Origin: Stentor coeruleus
Taxonomy: Eukaryota > Ciliophora > Heterotrichea > Heterotrichida > Stentoridae
DNA: 56,808 bases
Direction of reading: 5' to 3'
Assembly: GCA_001970955.1 (NCBI GenBank)
Contig: MPUH01000404.1
Coordinates: forward strand, 1 to 56,808
Below, piece by piece: positions 9,877 to 20,155 of the stretch; the stretch's first letter is position 1; every line of letters starts with the position of its first letter. Under the pieces are notes generated by a model. The model had not been told where the DNA came from and did not search any database. It worked only from the letters and a program-made list of their open reading frames with translations. The position numbers and the translations under genes are program-made.

Positions 9877-11646
9877 CTATTCTATAAGACTTGTTTTTCT
9901 TTCTAACCATGCCAAAGTTAGTGCGTCACCTTGTTCTTCCAACATAGGTTTAAAAGTATTGCGGATTTTCTCATGATACTTGTTAATAAAAGCTTTATCC
10001 GAATCAACTAACAAGTCATTTTTAATCAGATTAATCTCATAAGGGACCATAGTGACATTTTCAAAACAATACGACCCTTTGATTTCTGCATGATTTTGAA
10101 CAAACATCACATTTTCTATACGAATACCAAAATTCCCAGCCTCATAATACCCTGGTTCATTTGTCACATTCATACCAACAACCAATTCTGCTTTTCTTCC
10201 CCTACTAATCCCTTGAGGTCCTTCATGAACATTAAGATAATACCCAACTCCATGTCCAGTACCATGATTATATTCTAAACCAACTTCCCAAAGTCTTCTT
10301 CTTGCCATAATATCAAGTTCAGCTCCAGAAATACTCCAAGAATTAGGCCAAATCATTCTTTCTAAATCAAAATTCCCTAATAATACTCTTGTATAGCATT
10401 CTTTTTCCCAATCAGTAGGTGTTCCAAAATGCACAGTTCTTGTTGTGTCAATAGTCCCATCCAAATAATGCCCACCAGAGTCTAATAAATAAACACTTTT
10501 ATTAGTAATATTTGAAGCTGTATCTTTTTCAGGCTTATAATGTATAATAGCAGCATTAGCTCCAACTGAAGATATTGTTCCAAATGATAAACCCATATTT
10601 AACGTGACTTGCTTTCTGAAATTCGTCAACACATCAGCTGCTGTATATTCAGTCCACACATTACCAATTTTCAGTTCATTTTCAAGCCATGCGAAATATT
10701 TACATAAAGCTAAACCATCTCTTACATGGGAATCTCTGAACCCTTGGATTTCTCTTGGGTTTTTTATAGCTTTTAATTCGCTTATAATACTAGATTTATT
10801 TATTGGCTTAGATATTTTTTCATATAAAGCTGCACTACATTTACTTCCATCAACACGAACTTCATCAGTTAATGTTTGTATATAAGTAAATATTTCCCCA
10901 TATTCATGGACTATAACTCCATTAGATTCAAGGTATTCTGATACATTAATTGTTTTGTTTTTACTTATAAAAAAATGAGGGATTATATTAGAATCAGTTT
11001 TTTCAAGGACTAAATAAGAAAAAAACACTGGGTTAAAATCAATGTCATTACCTCTAAGATTAAGAACCCAAGCAATTTCATCAAGAGCATTTGTCAGAAG
11101 GTATTTTTCTTTTAACTTCGACCCAACTTCATCAAGTTTTTCTTTCATTGTTTTCCCTGCATATTGATCTTCGTGTCTAAATATTGGATCAGGGCATAAA
11201 GGGGGACGGTCTTCCCAAATTTCATTTACTGGGTTGCAATCAAGTCCTTTAAACACAAAACCTTTTTTTTCAAAGTACTCTTTACGCATTCTTAGACCAT
11301 CTGCAGTTATTATCATTGGGTCATAGGCTATAATGCTTCCTTCAGCCATGTTTTTTTCAACCCATTCAAAGTATTTCGGTACACCTTCAGTTAGCTTCAT
11401 CATAGTCCATTCTGGATAAAGTTGCTTTTCAGCTGCAAGCCAATATCTTCCATCTGTCCATAAAAATGCCATATCGTCTGTGACCAGAATATGTCCACTT
11501 GACCCATGAAAACCTGAGAGAAATGGCATTCGCATATCGTGAGAAGCTAAATATTCATTGTTGTGAGGATCATTGTGAGGTAAAAAGAAAGCTTGTACTC
11601 CGAGCTCCCTGAGCTTGTGCCGTAGAAGACTTACAGGTGAAGACAT
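9877..11646 (-). CDS. Xaa-Pro aminopeptidase (aminopeptidase P, M24B), 589 aa
   Basis: A cytosolic metallopeptidase that removes N-terminal residues preceding proline. The protein aligns over its whole length with XPNPEP1-type enzymes (about 620 aa): two creatinase-like N-terminal domains (about 1-300) and the pita-bread catalytic domain (about 300-530). All five dinuclear metal ligands are present: Asp389 (LLDSGG), Asp400 (TIDTTRT), His465 (HGTGHGVG), Glu497 (NEPGYY) and Glu511 (RIENV); the catalytic His474 lies in NVHEGPQG. The C-terminal extension typical of the long eukaryotic form (YHEKIR...ALTLAWLERKT) is complete. No signal peptide. ATG at 11646, TAG stop. No introns recognised. Confidence 0.95.
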   Translation of the reverse strand: MSSPVSLLRHKLRELGVQAFFLPHNDPHNNEYLASHDMRMPFLSGFHGSSGHILVTDDMAFLWTDGRYWLAAEKQLYPEWTMMKLTEGVPKYFEWVEKNMAEGSIIAYDPMIITADGLRMRKEYFEKKGFVFKGLDCNPVNEIWEDRPPLCPDPIFRHEDQYAGKTMKEKLDEVGSKLKEKYLLTNALDEIAWVLNLRGNDIDFNPVFFSYLVLEKTDSNIIPHFFISKNKTINVSEYLESNGVIVHEYGEIFTYIQTLTDEVRVDGSKCSAALYEKISKPINKSSIISELKAIKNPREIQGFRDSHVRDGLALCKYFAWLENELKIGNVWTEYTAADVLTNFRKQVTLNMGLSFGTISSVGANAAIIHYKPEKDTASNITNKSVYLLDSGGHYLDGTIDTTRTVHFGTPTDWEKECYTRVLLGNFDLERMIWPNSWSISGAELDIMARRRLWEVGLEYNHGTGHGVGYYLNVHEGPQGISRGRKAELVVGMNVTNEPGYYEAGNFGIRIENVMFVQNHAEIKGSYCFENVTMVPYEINLIKNDLLVDSDKAFINKYHEKIRNTFKPMLEEQGDALTLAWLERKTSLIE

Positions 11647-13347
11647 TTATTAATGCCATATATTTGAAAGATTTTTTTATGTTAGAGACGTAAAAGGTTT
11701 AATAGGAAAATATACATGAAATATATGATTTTATGTGTAAGGATAAAAGTTTATATTAAGATTTTATGATTACTATAGAATAGATGTGAAAAATAAATAA
11801 TGCAGCATAAATTATGGGAAAATATTTGTTAGTATTGATTAAGGTTATTATGATGAAAACTATTAGCTTGTGTTATTATGCTGAGGAGTTTTGTTATGTT
11901 TTAAAAAATTGTGAGATGAGGTTAGAATTGATACTTGGATTTACATTAATTTTATTATTATATGATGAATGATAGGATAAATACTTAATTTGGAATGGGT
12001 AAACTATGGAAATTAACAAAAAAATAATAGGATTTTAGGACAATTATGATGAAATATATATTAATTTAGTGTTTAATGAATATAAAAATCCAAAAAAAAG
12101 TACTATTTTTTTGTGGTTTTATAAAAATAATATACAATGTTTTAAAGACATCTAATATCTCCTCTAAAGCCACTTAGTATGAATTATAAACAAAAGAGCA
12201 ACTTTAATTTTATACCATTTATTTTATTAAGATATTTTAATCCTATAGAACAGAATTTTGGTATTTTCTTATGTATTTCTATTTAATGAAATCATGATAT
12301 CTTTAGTGAAATCTTATTTAAGACCTATCATTTGTATTTTGTTAGTGTTAATAATAGTTCTTAGCCTTTGTTCCAATTCTTTTTTAGATGAAAATTCTAC
12401 TTTTCAGTGAAATTGAATTGATTTTGTATTAACATCTCAATTTCTTATTAAGTAAATGTTAATTGAATATGATTATTATTATAACAACAATGAATTGTAA
12501 ATATAGTAATTCAAAACTAGATATTATTATGTTTATAATCTATTAAATATGATGGTATAAATTTCAAATCAAAATGATTATCTTTATTTGAAATAAAATT
12601 TTAGTACAATTTTTTCTCCTACTTCAAAGGCTATGTTATATAAATTAATTGAAAATTAGTTATATTAGCATTCAGAATGATAAACTATGACAATTTTTGT
12701 TGAATAAATCAGAAACTTTATAAGAACATAGAAAAACATATATTTTATGTTTAATAACAATGATGGTATTAAATTATTATTTTCGTTGATTATGAATGCT
12801 AGTCATAATTTTATTAATTTAAAGTAAAATATTATAGTTAATAGTACATTTAAAAATGAAATCTTTAATGGCTAATTTTTACAAAAGTATTATCTTCAAG
12901 TTTATATAAATATTTACCAATCAAAGAATCACTAATTTATTTTATTATTTAATTCAAAACTAAATATCTTGTTCTTAATTCTTAAAATTAAACCAATTCA
13001 CAATTTTCTGTAAAAAAATTTTTGCTGAACTAATAAATTCTAATATTTTTAATCACAACATATAAAATACATAAACCTTAAAACAAATCCAAATCATTAT
13101 GTAATCATTAATATCTTGTTATTCAAATAAAAAAAATCCTCATAAACTATAAACTTAATCATTATCAACTAATAATTCTATTATTTCCATAAAACTTCTA
13201 CATACTAAACATATTTCAAAAACCTTAAATATATACCAAAATTGGCATAATCATAAAGCCTTTAAATTTATTTCCAACAATCCCCATTTTAAGTTTCAAT
13301 CCACAACTTAATTTCCCATCATCAGCATAATTTATCATCATAAAATT
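11647..13347. other. Long intergenic region, no gene seen
   Basis: 1.7 kb of AT-rich sequence. The left part (upstream of the aminopeptidase gene) is G-rich relative to C on the plus strand; the right part (3' side of the SF-assemblin gene) is C-rich. No open frame of useful length, repeat or RNA gene recognised. Confidence 0.6.
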
Positions 13348-14130
13348 TTAAGTACTATAAATATTATGTGAAAGCCCAGTTTCCACACGAGAACATGTAT
13401 CTTCAAGTAATCTAATCAATGTTTCTTCAGTAAATTCCCTCTCTTTCTTCTCTCTACTCAACTCCTGCCTTATCCGATTATCCATTTCCTCAACCAAAGT
13501 TATATAAACCTTATGTGAATCCTCTCTAGACTTAGCCTGTATTTCAACAAGTTCATACATTCTACTCATTTCCTCTTTAATCTTCTTTAAAATTCTATCA
13601 TAAGCATTCTCCCTATTATTACATTCAGTCTCTACAGCTTCTTGAAGTAAAGTTATTTCACTAGTAAATTCTTCAATACGTTTTTCCTCATTTTCCTCTC
13701 TATTACTTTTCTCTTTCCCAAATTCGATTTTCACTTCGAAAATTTTTTCCTCAACAATTTTAGCAACTTTAGCTGAAGATTCTTTCCCGGCTTGTTTTTC
13801 TAAATTCATATCGATTGTCAGATTGTTTTCTAGTAATTTGACCTCTTTGCTTTTACGTTCATCGAGGATTTCTCGAGCTTCTCGCTCTTTGACCATTTGT
13901 TCTTGAAGTTTGACTAGGGATTCTTTAAAGTTCTAATTGGATTTTACAGTGTATTTGGTTTCTTCTGATGTTTTGGTTTTTAGAACTTTTTCTTCTAAGG
14001 AGTTGATTTTGTACATGTTCATGTCTTTGCGTGAGTCTTTTTCGTGTTCCATACCAACTTGTAGGTTTACAAGTTTTTCTGTAAGTTTTTTTATCTTGAG
14101 AAGGCCTGGGGTAGCAAAATCTCTTTCCAT
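13348..14130 (-). CDS. SF-assemblin/beta-giardin family protein, 255 aa, one 15-nt intron
   Basis: Striated-fibre assemblins polymerise into the striated rootlet fibres attached to basal bodies (kinetodesmal fibres in ciliates). Exon 1 is 14130-13948, exon 2 is 13932-13348. The length (about 255 aa) fits the family. A short non-helical head is followed by an alpha-helical rod with regular heptads almost to the C-terminus and recurring Arg-Glu-Asn/Glu steps (KSNREENEEKRI, ECNNRENAYDRI, QAKSREDSHKVYI), typical of SF-assemblin rods. ATG at 14130, TAA stop. The role in the cortex is inferred from the family; a generic coiled-coil protein is the alternative. Confidence 0.78.
13933..13947 (-). other. 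15-nt intron
   Basis: GTAAAATCCAATTAG, phase 0, so its last three bases make an in-frame TAG if unspliced. Removal joins KYT to NFKESL. Confidence 0.9.
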
Positions 14131-14485
14131 TTTTTGAATATTAGAAAAAGGATTTTTTTTAGCAGAGACTTTGCAATAGGAGGAGGTTTTAATAGAAAGG
14201 TTTATTTTTAAGCAGTTTTTGTTGATTTGAAAGGATTTGGTTTTTGGTTGAGATTATAGTTTTAGGTTATTTGATAAGTGAAATTGTGTTGAAATAGGGA
14301 TTTCTTGTTTTTATTATATAAAAAACACTTAATAAAAATATAAGATATTTGTATTTATCCATAAGATCTTAATATATTTTANCCCATTAAATTTTCATAC
14401 CCTCACATAAAAAACACTTAATAAAAATATAAGATATTTGTATTTATCCATAAGATCTTAATATATTTTACTTCGTAAAAATAAA
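14131..14485. other. Intergenic spacer containing an N with duplicated flanks
   Basis: 355 bp between two minus-strand genes. Mostly occupied by the two 64-bp copies around N14382; no gene seen. Confidence 0.6.
14318..14470. repeat. 64-bp direct duplication around N14382
   Basis: Copies 14318-14381 and 14407-14470, with the N and 24 bp between them. Probably an unmerged contig overlap. Confidence 0.85.
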
Positions 14486-15559
14486 CTACTGACCAGGATT
14501 TTGGGCCCTTAAAGTTTTATCCCTTCTCTGTATATTCTCAAGTCTATCCTTTTCTATCTGTGCCTGGTTTTCATTATCTTGTTTCAGCTGCTGTAAGTCT
14601 TCTCTATATATAGAATCTGAAGGTAAATGGTCTAAGCTCACAACCCAATTTTCTTCTGGTTTCATATCAATACTCCAATAAACCCTATCTCCAAACTTTA
14701 AATATTCTAACCAAGATCCAAAACCTTCACATATATCTTTCTGTGTATCACCATCCTCATTAACCATACAGATTTTCACATTAAAAAAATCACTCGGGAT
14801 CTGTTTTTTCGCTCCCAAAAACCCAGCAAGTTTTCCTTTAATCGAATTCAAAACCCCCGGATCTTCTTCAAAAGTAAATATCGCGACAATTTTATTCTTC
14901 ACATCAGTCACTCTAAAAGTCCCATGAAAATTCACATTCCTCTGTCCTAAAACCAAACCTGAAATTTTCATATTTGGTGCAGTATATTCAACAATATCCC
15001 CATTATTAAATCTAATCATATGTTTTCCTTGTTTTCCAGCTTTAATTGTATTAGGTCCTGCTAATCCTGCGATAATCTGACCATGTCCATGAAAAACATA
15101 AAGATCATTAGGTCCGGTCATATACCAATGAGTAATAGGTGGATGATGACAAGTTTGTTCAAGCCAGATTTTTGTCCCATCGCTAAGTTCTGCAGTATGT
15201 GTTTCACCTAATATAGGGTTTAATGGGGGTTTATTTTTGAATTCTGTAGGGTTTATATGAAGACCGCTTATAATAAACGAGCATATAAGCTGAAGTCTTA
15301 TTATTGGATCTGGTTCTATAGCCGCTTGAGTCAGAAATCGACAGTAGGAAAAATCCCGACTTGCAGCTTGAAGATAGGTCATTGGGTAAGAAATACAGGC
15401 TGGACGAGAAATTCTCATAATGTCATTAAACTTACCTTCTAGGATTTTACGACCCATAGATTTGAGGATTTCACCTACTACAGACTTAGATTTTTCATCT
15501 TCGATTAGATTTAGCCCTCCTTGTGGATGAGCTTCAGGCCATCTGCATGGAGAGACCAT
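14486..15559 (-). CDS. Oxysterol-binding-protein-related protein (ORP/Osh), ORD only, 357 aa
   Basis: ORPs exchange sterols or phosphatidylserine for PI4P at membrane contact sites. The family fingerprint EQVSHHPP appears as EQTCHHPP at residues 134-141, preceded by the conserved PPLNPILGETH segment (residues 111-121) whose Asn/Leu/Gly residues line the PI4P site. The lipid-binding lid lies in the N-terminal part and the ORD runs to about residue 330, followed by a charged helical tail. Pleckstrin, ankyrin and FFAT regions are absent, as in short yeast Osh4-type proteins. ATG at 15559, TAG stop. Which lipid is carried cannot be told from sequence. Confidence 0.93.
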   Translation of the reverse strand: MVSPCRWPEAHPQGGLNLIEDEKSKSVVGEILKSMGRKILEGKFNDIMRISRPACISYPMTYLQAASRDFSYCRFLTQAAIEPDPIIRLQLICSFIISGLHINPTEFKNKPPLNPILGETHTAELSDGTKIWLEQTCHHPPITHWYMTGPNDLYVFHGHGQIIAGLAGPNTIKAGKQGKHMIRFNNGDIVEYTAPNMKISGLVLGQRNVNFHGTFRVTDVKNKIVAIFTFEEDPGVLNSIKGKLAGFLGAKKQIPSDFFNVKICMVNEDGDTQKDICEGFGSWLEYLKFGDRVYWSIDMKPEENWVVSLDHLPSDSIYREDLQQLKQDNENQAQIEKDRLENIQRRDKTLRAQNPGQ

Positions 15560-16265
15560 TTATTATAGGGAATTAACAAAAACCTCAGAAAATAGAGATT
15601 GGTTAAAGGGCAAAGGTTTTTATGATAAAGTTTAGGTTTTGAATTGAAATGATGATGAGGGTTGGGTTGATGAAAATGATTGGGAGGATGAGAATTTGCT
15701 TTGGGAAAATTCTGGCTGGGGAGTGATTTTGAGAAGGTTGGATTAGATATGAGGTTGTGTTTCGGAGGATGAGGTTTAGAGAAAGTTGGGGATATTTTTG
15801 GATAAGATTAGTGAAGTTGCTAATAAGATTTTATTGGAGAGTTTTTACATTTTACTAGTTTGAGATAATAATTAGCATGAGCAATTAGTATATTTGTTTT
15901 AGTTGTTTAATTATATTAGTTTTTATATGACTTTGTGATTGAATATATGTGATTTTTTACGTTTTATCATTCTCTATATTTTTTTTATTAATAAAACTTT
16001 ATTTTTAATACTCATATGAAATAAATTTGATAAATATCTTATTCTTTACACAATAAAGTACATCTAATCTCCTTTTGTTTACTTAACAGTAATTTGCCTT
16101 CAATTAAACATTAAAATTACTAGGTATAAACTCAGTTATTAGTATTTTAAACACACTTTTTACATTTCTTTCATTCAAAACACACTTAAAAAGCCTTTAT
16201 TTTCTCAAGCTTTAGTGATATTTTTGAAAAATTATCTAAAACTTTATAACGATTATACTATAAAC
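15560..16265. promoter_or_regulatory. Divergent promoter region between ORP and Sec14-like genes
   Basis: 706 bp between divergent start codons. The left half is strikingly G-rich and C-poor on the plus strand (15600-15850); the right half is C-rich and G-poor. No defined motif. Confidence 0.5.
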
Positions 16266-17444
16266 ATGAACTCAATTCCTCGAGAAGCCTACTCTTACTG
16301 GCCATCAACTGAAAGCTGTCTAATCGAGACAAAATACCTAGTAGAACGTCTTGTTTTCAGTAGACAAAACTACAAAGACTGGGAACTTTCTGCTTTAAGT
16401 CAATTAGAGAAGATTATAAAAGACAAACCGTTTGCAGAAACTTTTGATACTTCTGAGAAACTTAGATTTTTATATGGAACTGGGTGGAATCTTAACCTAA
16501 CTGTCAAAGTTATAGAAGCCCATGTTCAATGGAAGCAAGATTGGCCGTCATATAAATTAGTATACCCATTAATAACAAGCATTCTCAACAGTGGAGGTAT
16601 ATATATACATGGTAGAGATCACAAATATCGTCCTATCATAATCGTAACACCAAAACTTCTTCTAGAATTCCCTCAACATCTTCTTATGGCTACTGCTTAT
16701 TTCCTCCTAGAATACATCAAAGATCATATGTTTCTTCAAGGTCAAATCGAAAACCTCATCCTCTTAATCGACCTTAAAAACTTCGAAATCAAAGACTTTA
16801 TCAGCAAATTCATCACAGACCTACAAACTCATTATCCATGTAGACTGGCAAATGCATTTCTTCTCAATACAAACAAATCCATCCAAGGATTCCTAAAATA
16901 CTTCTCATCAAATACTATACAAAAACTAACAATTGTAAAAAAACAATCAATTTTAATGAAAACTTGTAATCCTACACAAATTGAAGAAAAATATGGAGGT
17001 TCTGCTGAAAACCTTAGATCTTTTTGGCCTCCAGCTTTCCCATCTTCTAATTATAAAGCTGAATCAGATCCAGTTGAAGGTTTTTTATCTAACTATTCTA
17101 GTTATGATGAGTATTTTTTACAACAGCCTAAAATCTTCACGGATTTAAGCAGTTTGAAAATTTCACAGTTTGAAGATAAAGAGTCGTTTATATCGTATTC
17201 GGAATTTAAAGATGAAATGTGGCAGAAACTTGATGTGATTTCAGGGTCGTTCTCATTTTTACATACTGATATTTGTGGAAAAGTTCAAGATACTGAGCAA
17301 GAGGGACAATTGAAAGTTTCAAGGCTAAGAGGAAAGTCTGAAGATATTACTCGTACATCATCTAATGTAGCTAAGAAAATGTCGATTGAGCATGAATTAA
17401 TGGAATCGAATTGTTGCATAGAAAACACGTGCTCGGTCTTTTAA
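16266..17444 (+). CDS. Sec14-like CRAL-TRIO lipid-binding protein with C-terminal CaaX box, 392 aa
   Basis: CRAL-TRIO proteins bind phosphatidylinositol, phosphatidylcholine or other lipids in a closed pocket. A CRAL-TRIO-N-like helical part (SEKLRFLYGTGWNLNLTVKVI) precedes the lipid domain: GIYIHGRDHKYRPIIIV, ENLILLIDLKN, a YPCRLANAFLLN strand, LKYFSSNTIQKLTIVK gate region, and the terminal QIEEKYGGSAENL seen in Sec14 proteins. A poorly conserved tail of about 130 residues ends in CSVF, a prenylation-type CaaX box, preceded by CC nine to ten residues from the end. The frame is open from further upstream, but the first ATG is 16266 (MNSIPREAY), so it was chosen. TAA stop. Confidence 0.87.
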   Translation: MNSIPREAYSYWPSTESCLIETKYLVERLVFSRQNYKDWELSALSQLEKIIKDKPFAETFDTSEKLRFLYGTGWNLNLTVKVIEAHVQWKQDWPSYKLVYPLITSILNSGGIYIHGRDHKYRPIIIVTPKLLLEFPQHLLMATAYFLLEYIKDHMFLQGQIENLILLIDLKNFEIKDFISKFITDLQTHYPCRLANAFLLNTNKSIQGFLKYFSSNTIQKLTIVKKQSILMKTCNPTQIEEKYGGSAENLRSFWPPAFPSSNYKAESDPVEGFLSNYSSYDEYFLQQPKIFTDLSSLKISQFEDKESFISYSEFKDEMWQKLDVISGSFSFLHTDICGKVQDTEQEGQLKVSRLRGKSEDITRTSSNVAKKMSIEHELMESNCCIENTCSVF

Positions 17445-17794
17445 TATAAAATAAATAAATGCCAAGTCCTTTATGGGAACTGGCAAATAATATACATTTA
17501 ACCAAAGATATTATAAATTCTGAAAATACTAACTTAAAATATGTACCAAGTAATTAATTGTAAAAGAAATTAAATAGGTGTTAATAACTATTTATAGATT
17601 AAACTAATAACAACGTTATTAAAAATTATATTGAAGTAGTTTATAGTGTAAGAAAACTAATAATAATATTTAAAATTGACCAACATTTAATTGATAATAA
17701 AAATATATTACCTAGCTACACTTATTACTCTTGCTGATGGTTTTGAAGAACGCGANAAAAAATAGAATATAAAAAACATGATAATAAAAATATA
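17445..17794. other. Spacer between convergent genes, with duplicated 3' gene end
   Basis: 350 bp. It includes a second copy (17693-17755) of the last bases of the LRR gene, separated by N17756; the copy is probably an assembly artefact. No other gene seen. Confidence 0.6.
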
Positions 17795-17842
17795 TTACCT
17801 AGCTACACTTATTACTCTTGCTGATGGTTTTGAAGAACGCGA
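17693..17842. repeat. 63-bp direct duplication around N17756
   Basis: Copies 17693-17755 and 17780-17842. The second includes the 3' end of the LRR gene. Confidence 0.85.
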
Positions 17843-19993
17843 CCTTATTTTTTTTCTTGTTTGAGATTTTTTTATTTCTTCATTAGCTTTTCGTGGATTT
17901 TTAATCATATTGATTTCTTCTATCATATTTCTAATTTTGCTTCTACATATGTCTATAGAACTTAAAGCACTATCTCTATGAATTTCTGCATCTTTTTTAT
18001 AATAACCTATTGTTTCAATTTCACTGATAAGCTTGGATCGTTTCATGCCGAAATCTTCTTTCATTTGCTTTTCTGTATAAAAATTACTTTTTTTTTCAAG
18101 TTTTATTGCTTCTACTGCAGCTAAAGATATAGCTTCTTGAAGATCTTTGATATTTTTTTCTCCAATGTAACAGACTTCGGCTATTTCTTTTACAGTATTT
18201 TCTAGTGTTTTACTATAATTTTGGTTTTTAGTTTTCGCTTCTATAAACTCTTCTTTAACTAGTCTATATTTTTCCTTCTCTTCCTCAATTGTACTACGGA
18301 GTTTAGCAGTTTGTTTCGATATTTTTTCTTGAACATCAGATTTTTCCCTAATTTTATCTTCAATTTTTTCTTTAATAACTTCAATCTCAAAGTCATACAT
18401 ATTCAATTTTTCATTCTCAACTCTTAATCTTGGTGAAAGTAACGTCTTATAATTTGAATTATTTCTTGCTAAATTATCTTTAATCTCTTTAATATACTTC
18501 AAATTAATAGGATTCATATTCAAATCAACAATCAATAAATTTCCTTTATACCTCGTAACTTCTGCTAACATCCTCCCAGTTTCATCTTTCATAGAATTCT
18601 CAATAAAAAAAAGTTTTTCTATAGTAGAATTTTTCCTCAACGCCTGGGCTATAGCAATTCCTCCTTTGTTTTTAATAAAATTATACCCCAAATCCAAAGA
18701 CAAAAGCTTTTTATTCTTAGAAAGCATATCAGCTATAAAAACAGTCCCTATATCAGTTATAGAATTTTTACATAGTCTAATTTTTTCCAAACTTACATTT
18801 TTAGATAATCCTTCACATAATTTGCTAATATTCTCATCTTTAAGACTACAATTGTTTAATGAAAGATAATTCAAAGTCCCATTAACATGTAAACATTTAC
18901 CTATTGACCCTCCTGTTGATATTCCAATATCATTATTATCAAATTTCAAACTTATAACACAAGCATTATTTTCCAAACTTTCAAAGATTTTAAATGCACC
19001 TAGACTAGTTATATCACATGATGATAAGTCAATTTTAACTAAAGGAGATGTTTTTACTAATCGACTTGCTAGAAGTTTAGCAAAAATTTCACTACCTTTA
19101 TTACCGATTTTATTCCCTGATAAGTTTAATTCTTTTAGATTTGTTGTGATAAGAGAACTGCAAAAGTCATCTAGACTGTGATATGAAAAACCATTGTTGC
19201 TTATGTCTAAAGAAACTAAGGTTTTATTATGAGCTAAACCTTGGATTATATGCTCAAAACCTTCTTTGCCAATACTGGTATCGCTAATGTTTAAATGTGT
19301 GAGGACTTTATTGTATCGTAAATAGTTACTTATTGAGTCCGCACCTAGGATTCCAAGACGGTTTCTGTGTAAACCTTCTAATGAAGCTATGCTGATTGAA
19401 ACTATAGACTCATTGTCACGAAGGATATCAAAAAATTGTGAACTTCCTTCAATTCCTATATCGTTACTGCTTATATCGACTGAAACTATTGATGTGTTTT
19501 TTTTAAGCACTCTAGCCAGGTAATACAAACCTTGCTCGCCTATACTGTTTTTGCTTAGGTTTAATCGACAGAAATATGAATTTTTTAAAAGAATACGCGA
19601 AATAACTTTAATGCTTTCGATTCCTAGGCCATTTTCATTTAGACCCATTGATCGGTCTGCGAAAGATTTCCCACAAAAATTTAGAAACCGTAATTCTTGA
19701 TCTTTGTTATATAAGATATCAAGATCTTTGCATTTTGCTTGGTATATTTTTTTTGCATCTTCGGTATTAAGACCTGGAATTTCGTTAACTGGGCTTTGTA
19801 AGAGATTGCTTCGAGAAGATAGCCACAGAGATCCTGATGTTGTGGGCCGTGGTGTAGAAGTTGATAATTCGATACTTAAATAAGGTTTTAATCGCTGAGT
19901 AGACACAGAAACTTGGGTGATTTTCTGTCTAGTCTGACTTAAAAAGGGTCTAGACCTATTTGTAAACCCTTTCGCACTCCACGATTTCCGCAT
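17795..19993 (-). CDS. Leucine-rich-repeat (RNase-inhibitor type) protein with C-terminal coiled coil, 732 aa
   Basis: Residues 1-90 are Ser/Arg/Thr-rich and probably disordered. From about 105 to 470 there are about a dozen LRRs of the RI subtype, period about 28 residues, with consensus LxxLDLSxNxIGxxG (CRLNLSKNSIGEQGLYYLA, VSVDISSNDIGIEGSSQFF, KELNLSGNKIGNKGSEIFA, LSLDLGYNFIKNKGGIAIA). Residues about 520-700 are coiled coil, followed by a basic tail (RKKIRSRSSKPSARVISVAR). In ciliates such LRR plus coil proteins are often cytoskeletal, but no orthologue is recognised. ATG at 19993, TAA stop. It converges on the Sec14-like gene. Confidence 0.88.
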   Translation of the reverse strand: MRKSWSAKGFTNRSRPFLSQTRQKITQVSVSTQRLKPYLSIELSTSTPRPTTSGSLWLSSRSNLLQSPVNEIPGLNTEDAKKIYQAKCKDLDILYNKDQELRFLNFCGKSFADRSMGLNENGLGIESIKVISRILLKNSYFCRLNLSKNSIGEQGLYYLARVLKKNTSIVSVDISSNDIGIEGSSQFFDILRDNESIVSISIASLEGLHRNRLGILGADSISNYLRYNKVLTHLNISDTSIGKEGFEHIIQGLAHNKTLVSLDISNNGFSYHSLDDFCSSLITTNLKELNLSGNKIGNKGSEIFAKLLASRLVKTSPLVKIDLSSCDITSLGAFKIFESLENNACVISLKFDNNDIGISTGGSIGKCLHVNGTLNYLSLNNCSLKDENISKLCEGLSKNVSLEKIRLCKNSITDIGTVFIADMLSKNKKLLSLDLGYNFIKNKGGIAIAQALRKNSTIEKLFFIENSMKDETGRMLAEVTRYKGNLLIVDLNMNPINLKYIKEIKDNLARNNSNYKTLLSPRLRVENEKLNMYDFEIEVIKEKIEDKIREKSDVQEKISKQTAKLRSTIEEEKEKYRLVKEEFIEAKTKNQNYSKTLENTVKEIAEVCYIGEKNIKDLQEAISLAAVEAIKLEKKSNFYTEKQMKEDFGMKRSKLISEIETIGYYKKDAEIHRDSALSSIDICRSKIRNMIEEINMIKNPRKANEEIKKSQTRKKIRSRSSKPSARVISVAR

Positions 19994-20155
19994 TTTGTTG
20001 ATTATTTCTATTTATCCTTCTCAATTTTTTTTCAATCACTGACAAAAACTACCAAATAAATTTCTCTTAACTTCACCGCCGCTAACTCACATCATTCTAT
20101 CTTATCATCGAAAATAAACTAACGAATTTACTTTATCTCATACTCCACAAATCTA

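Noticed and set aside
13937..14137. Plus-strand frames opposite the SF-assemblin, SPRY, coiled-coil and ankyrin genes
   Set aside because: They are mirror images of real minus-strand coding sequence, lack protein-like composition and have no recognisable domain.
16215..16265. Upstream extension of the Sec14-like protein from position 16215
   Set aside because: That start is GTG, and the added residues come from AT-rich sequence typical of spacer; the ATG at 16266 is preferred.
17693..17842. Tandem duplication of the LRR gene end as real biology
   Set aside because: It coincides with a single N and matches the pattern of ten other N junctions, so an assembly cause is more likely.
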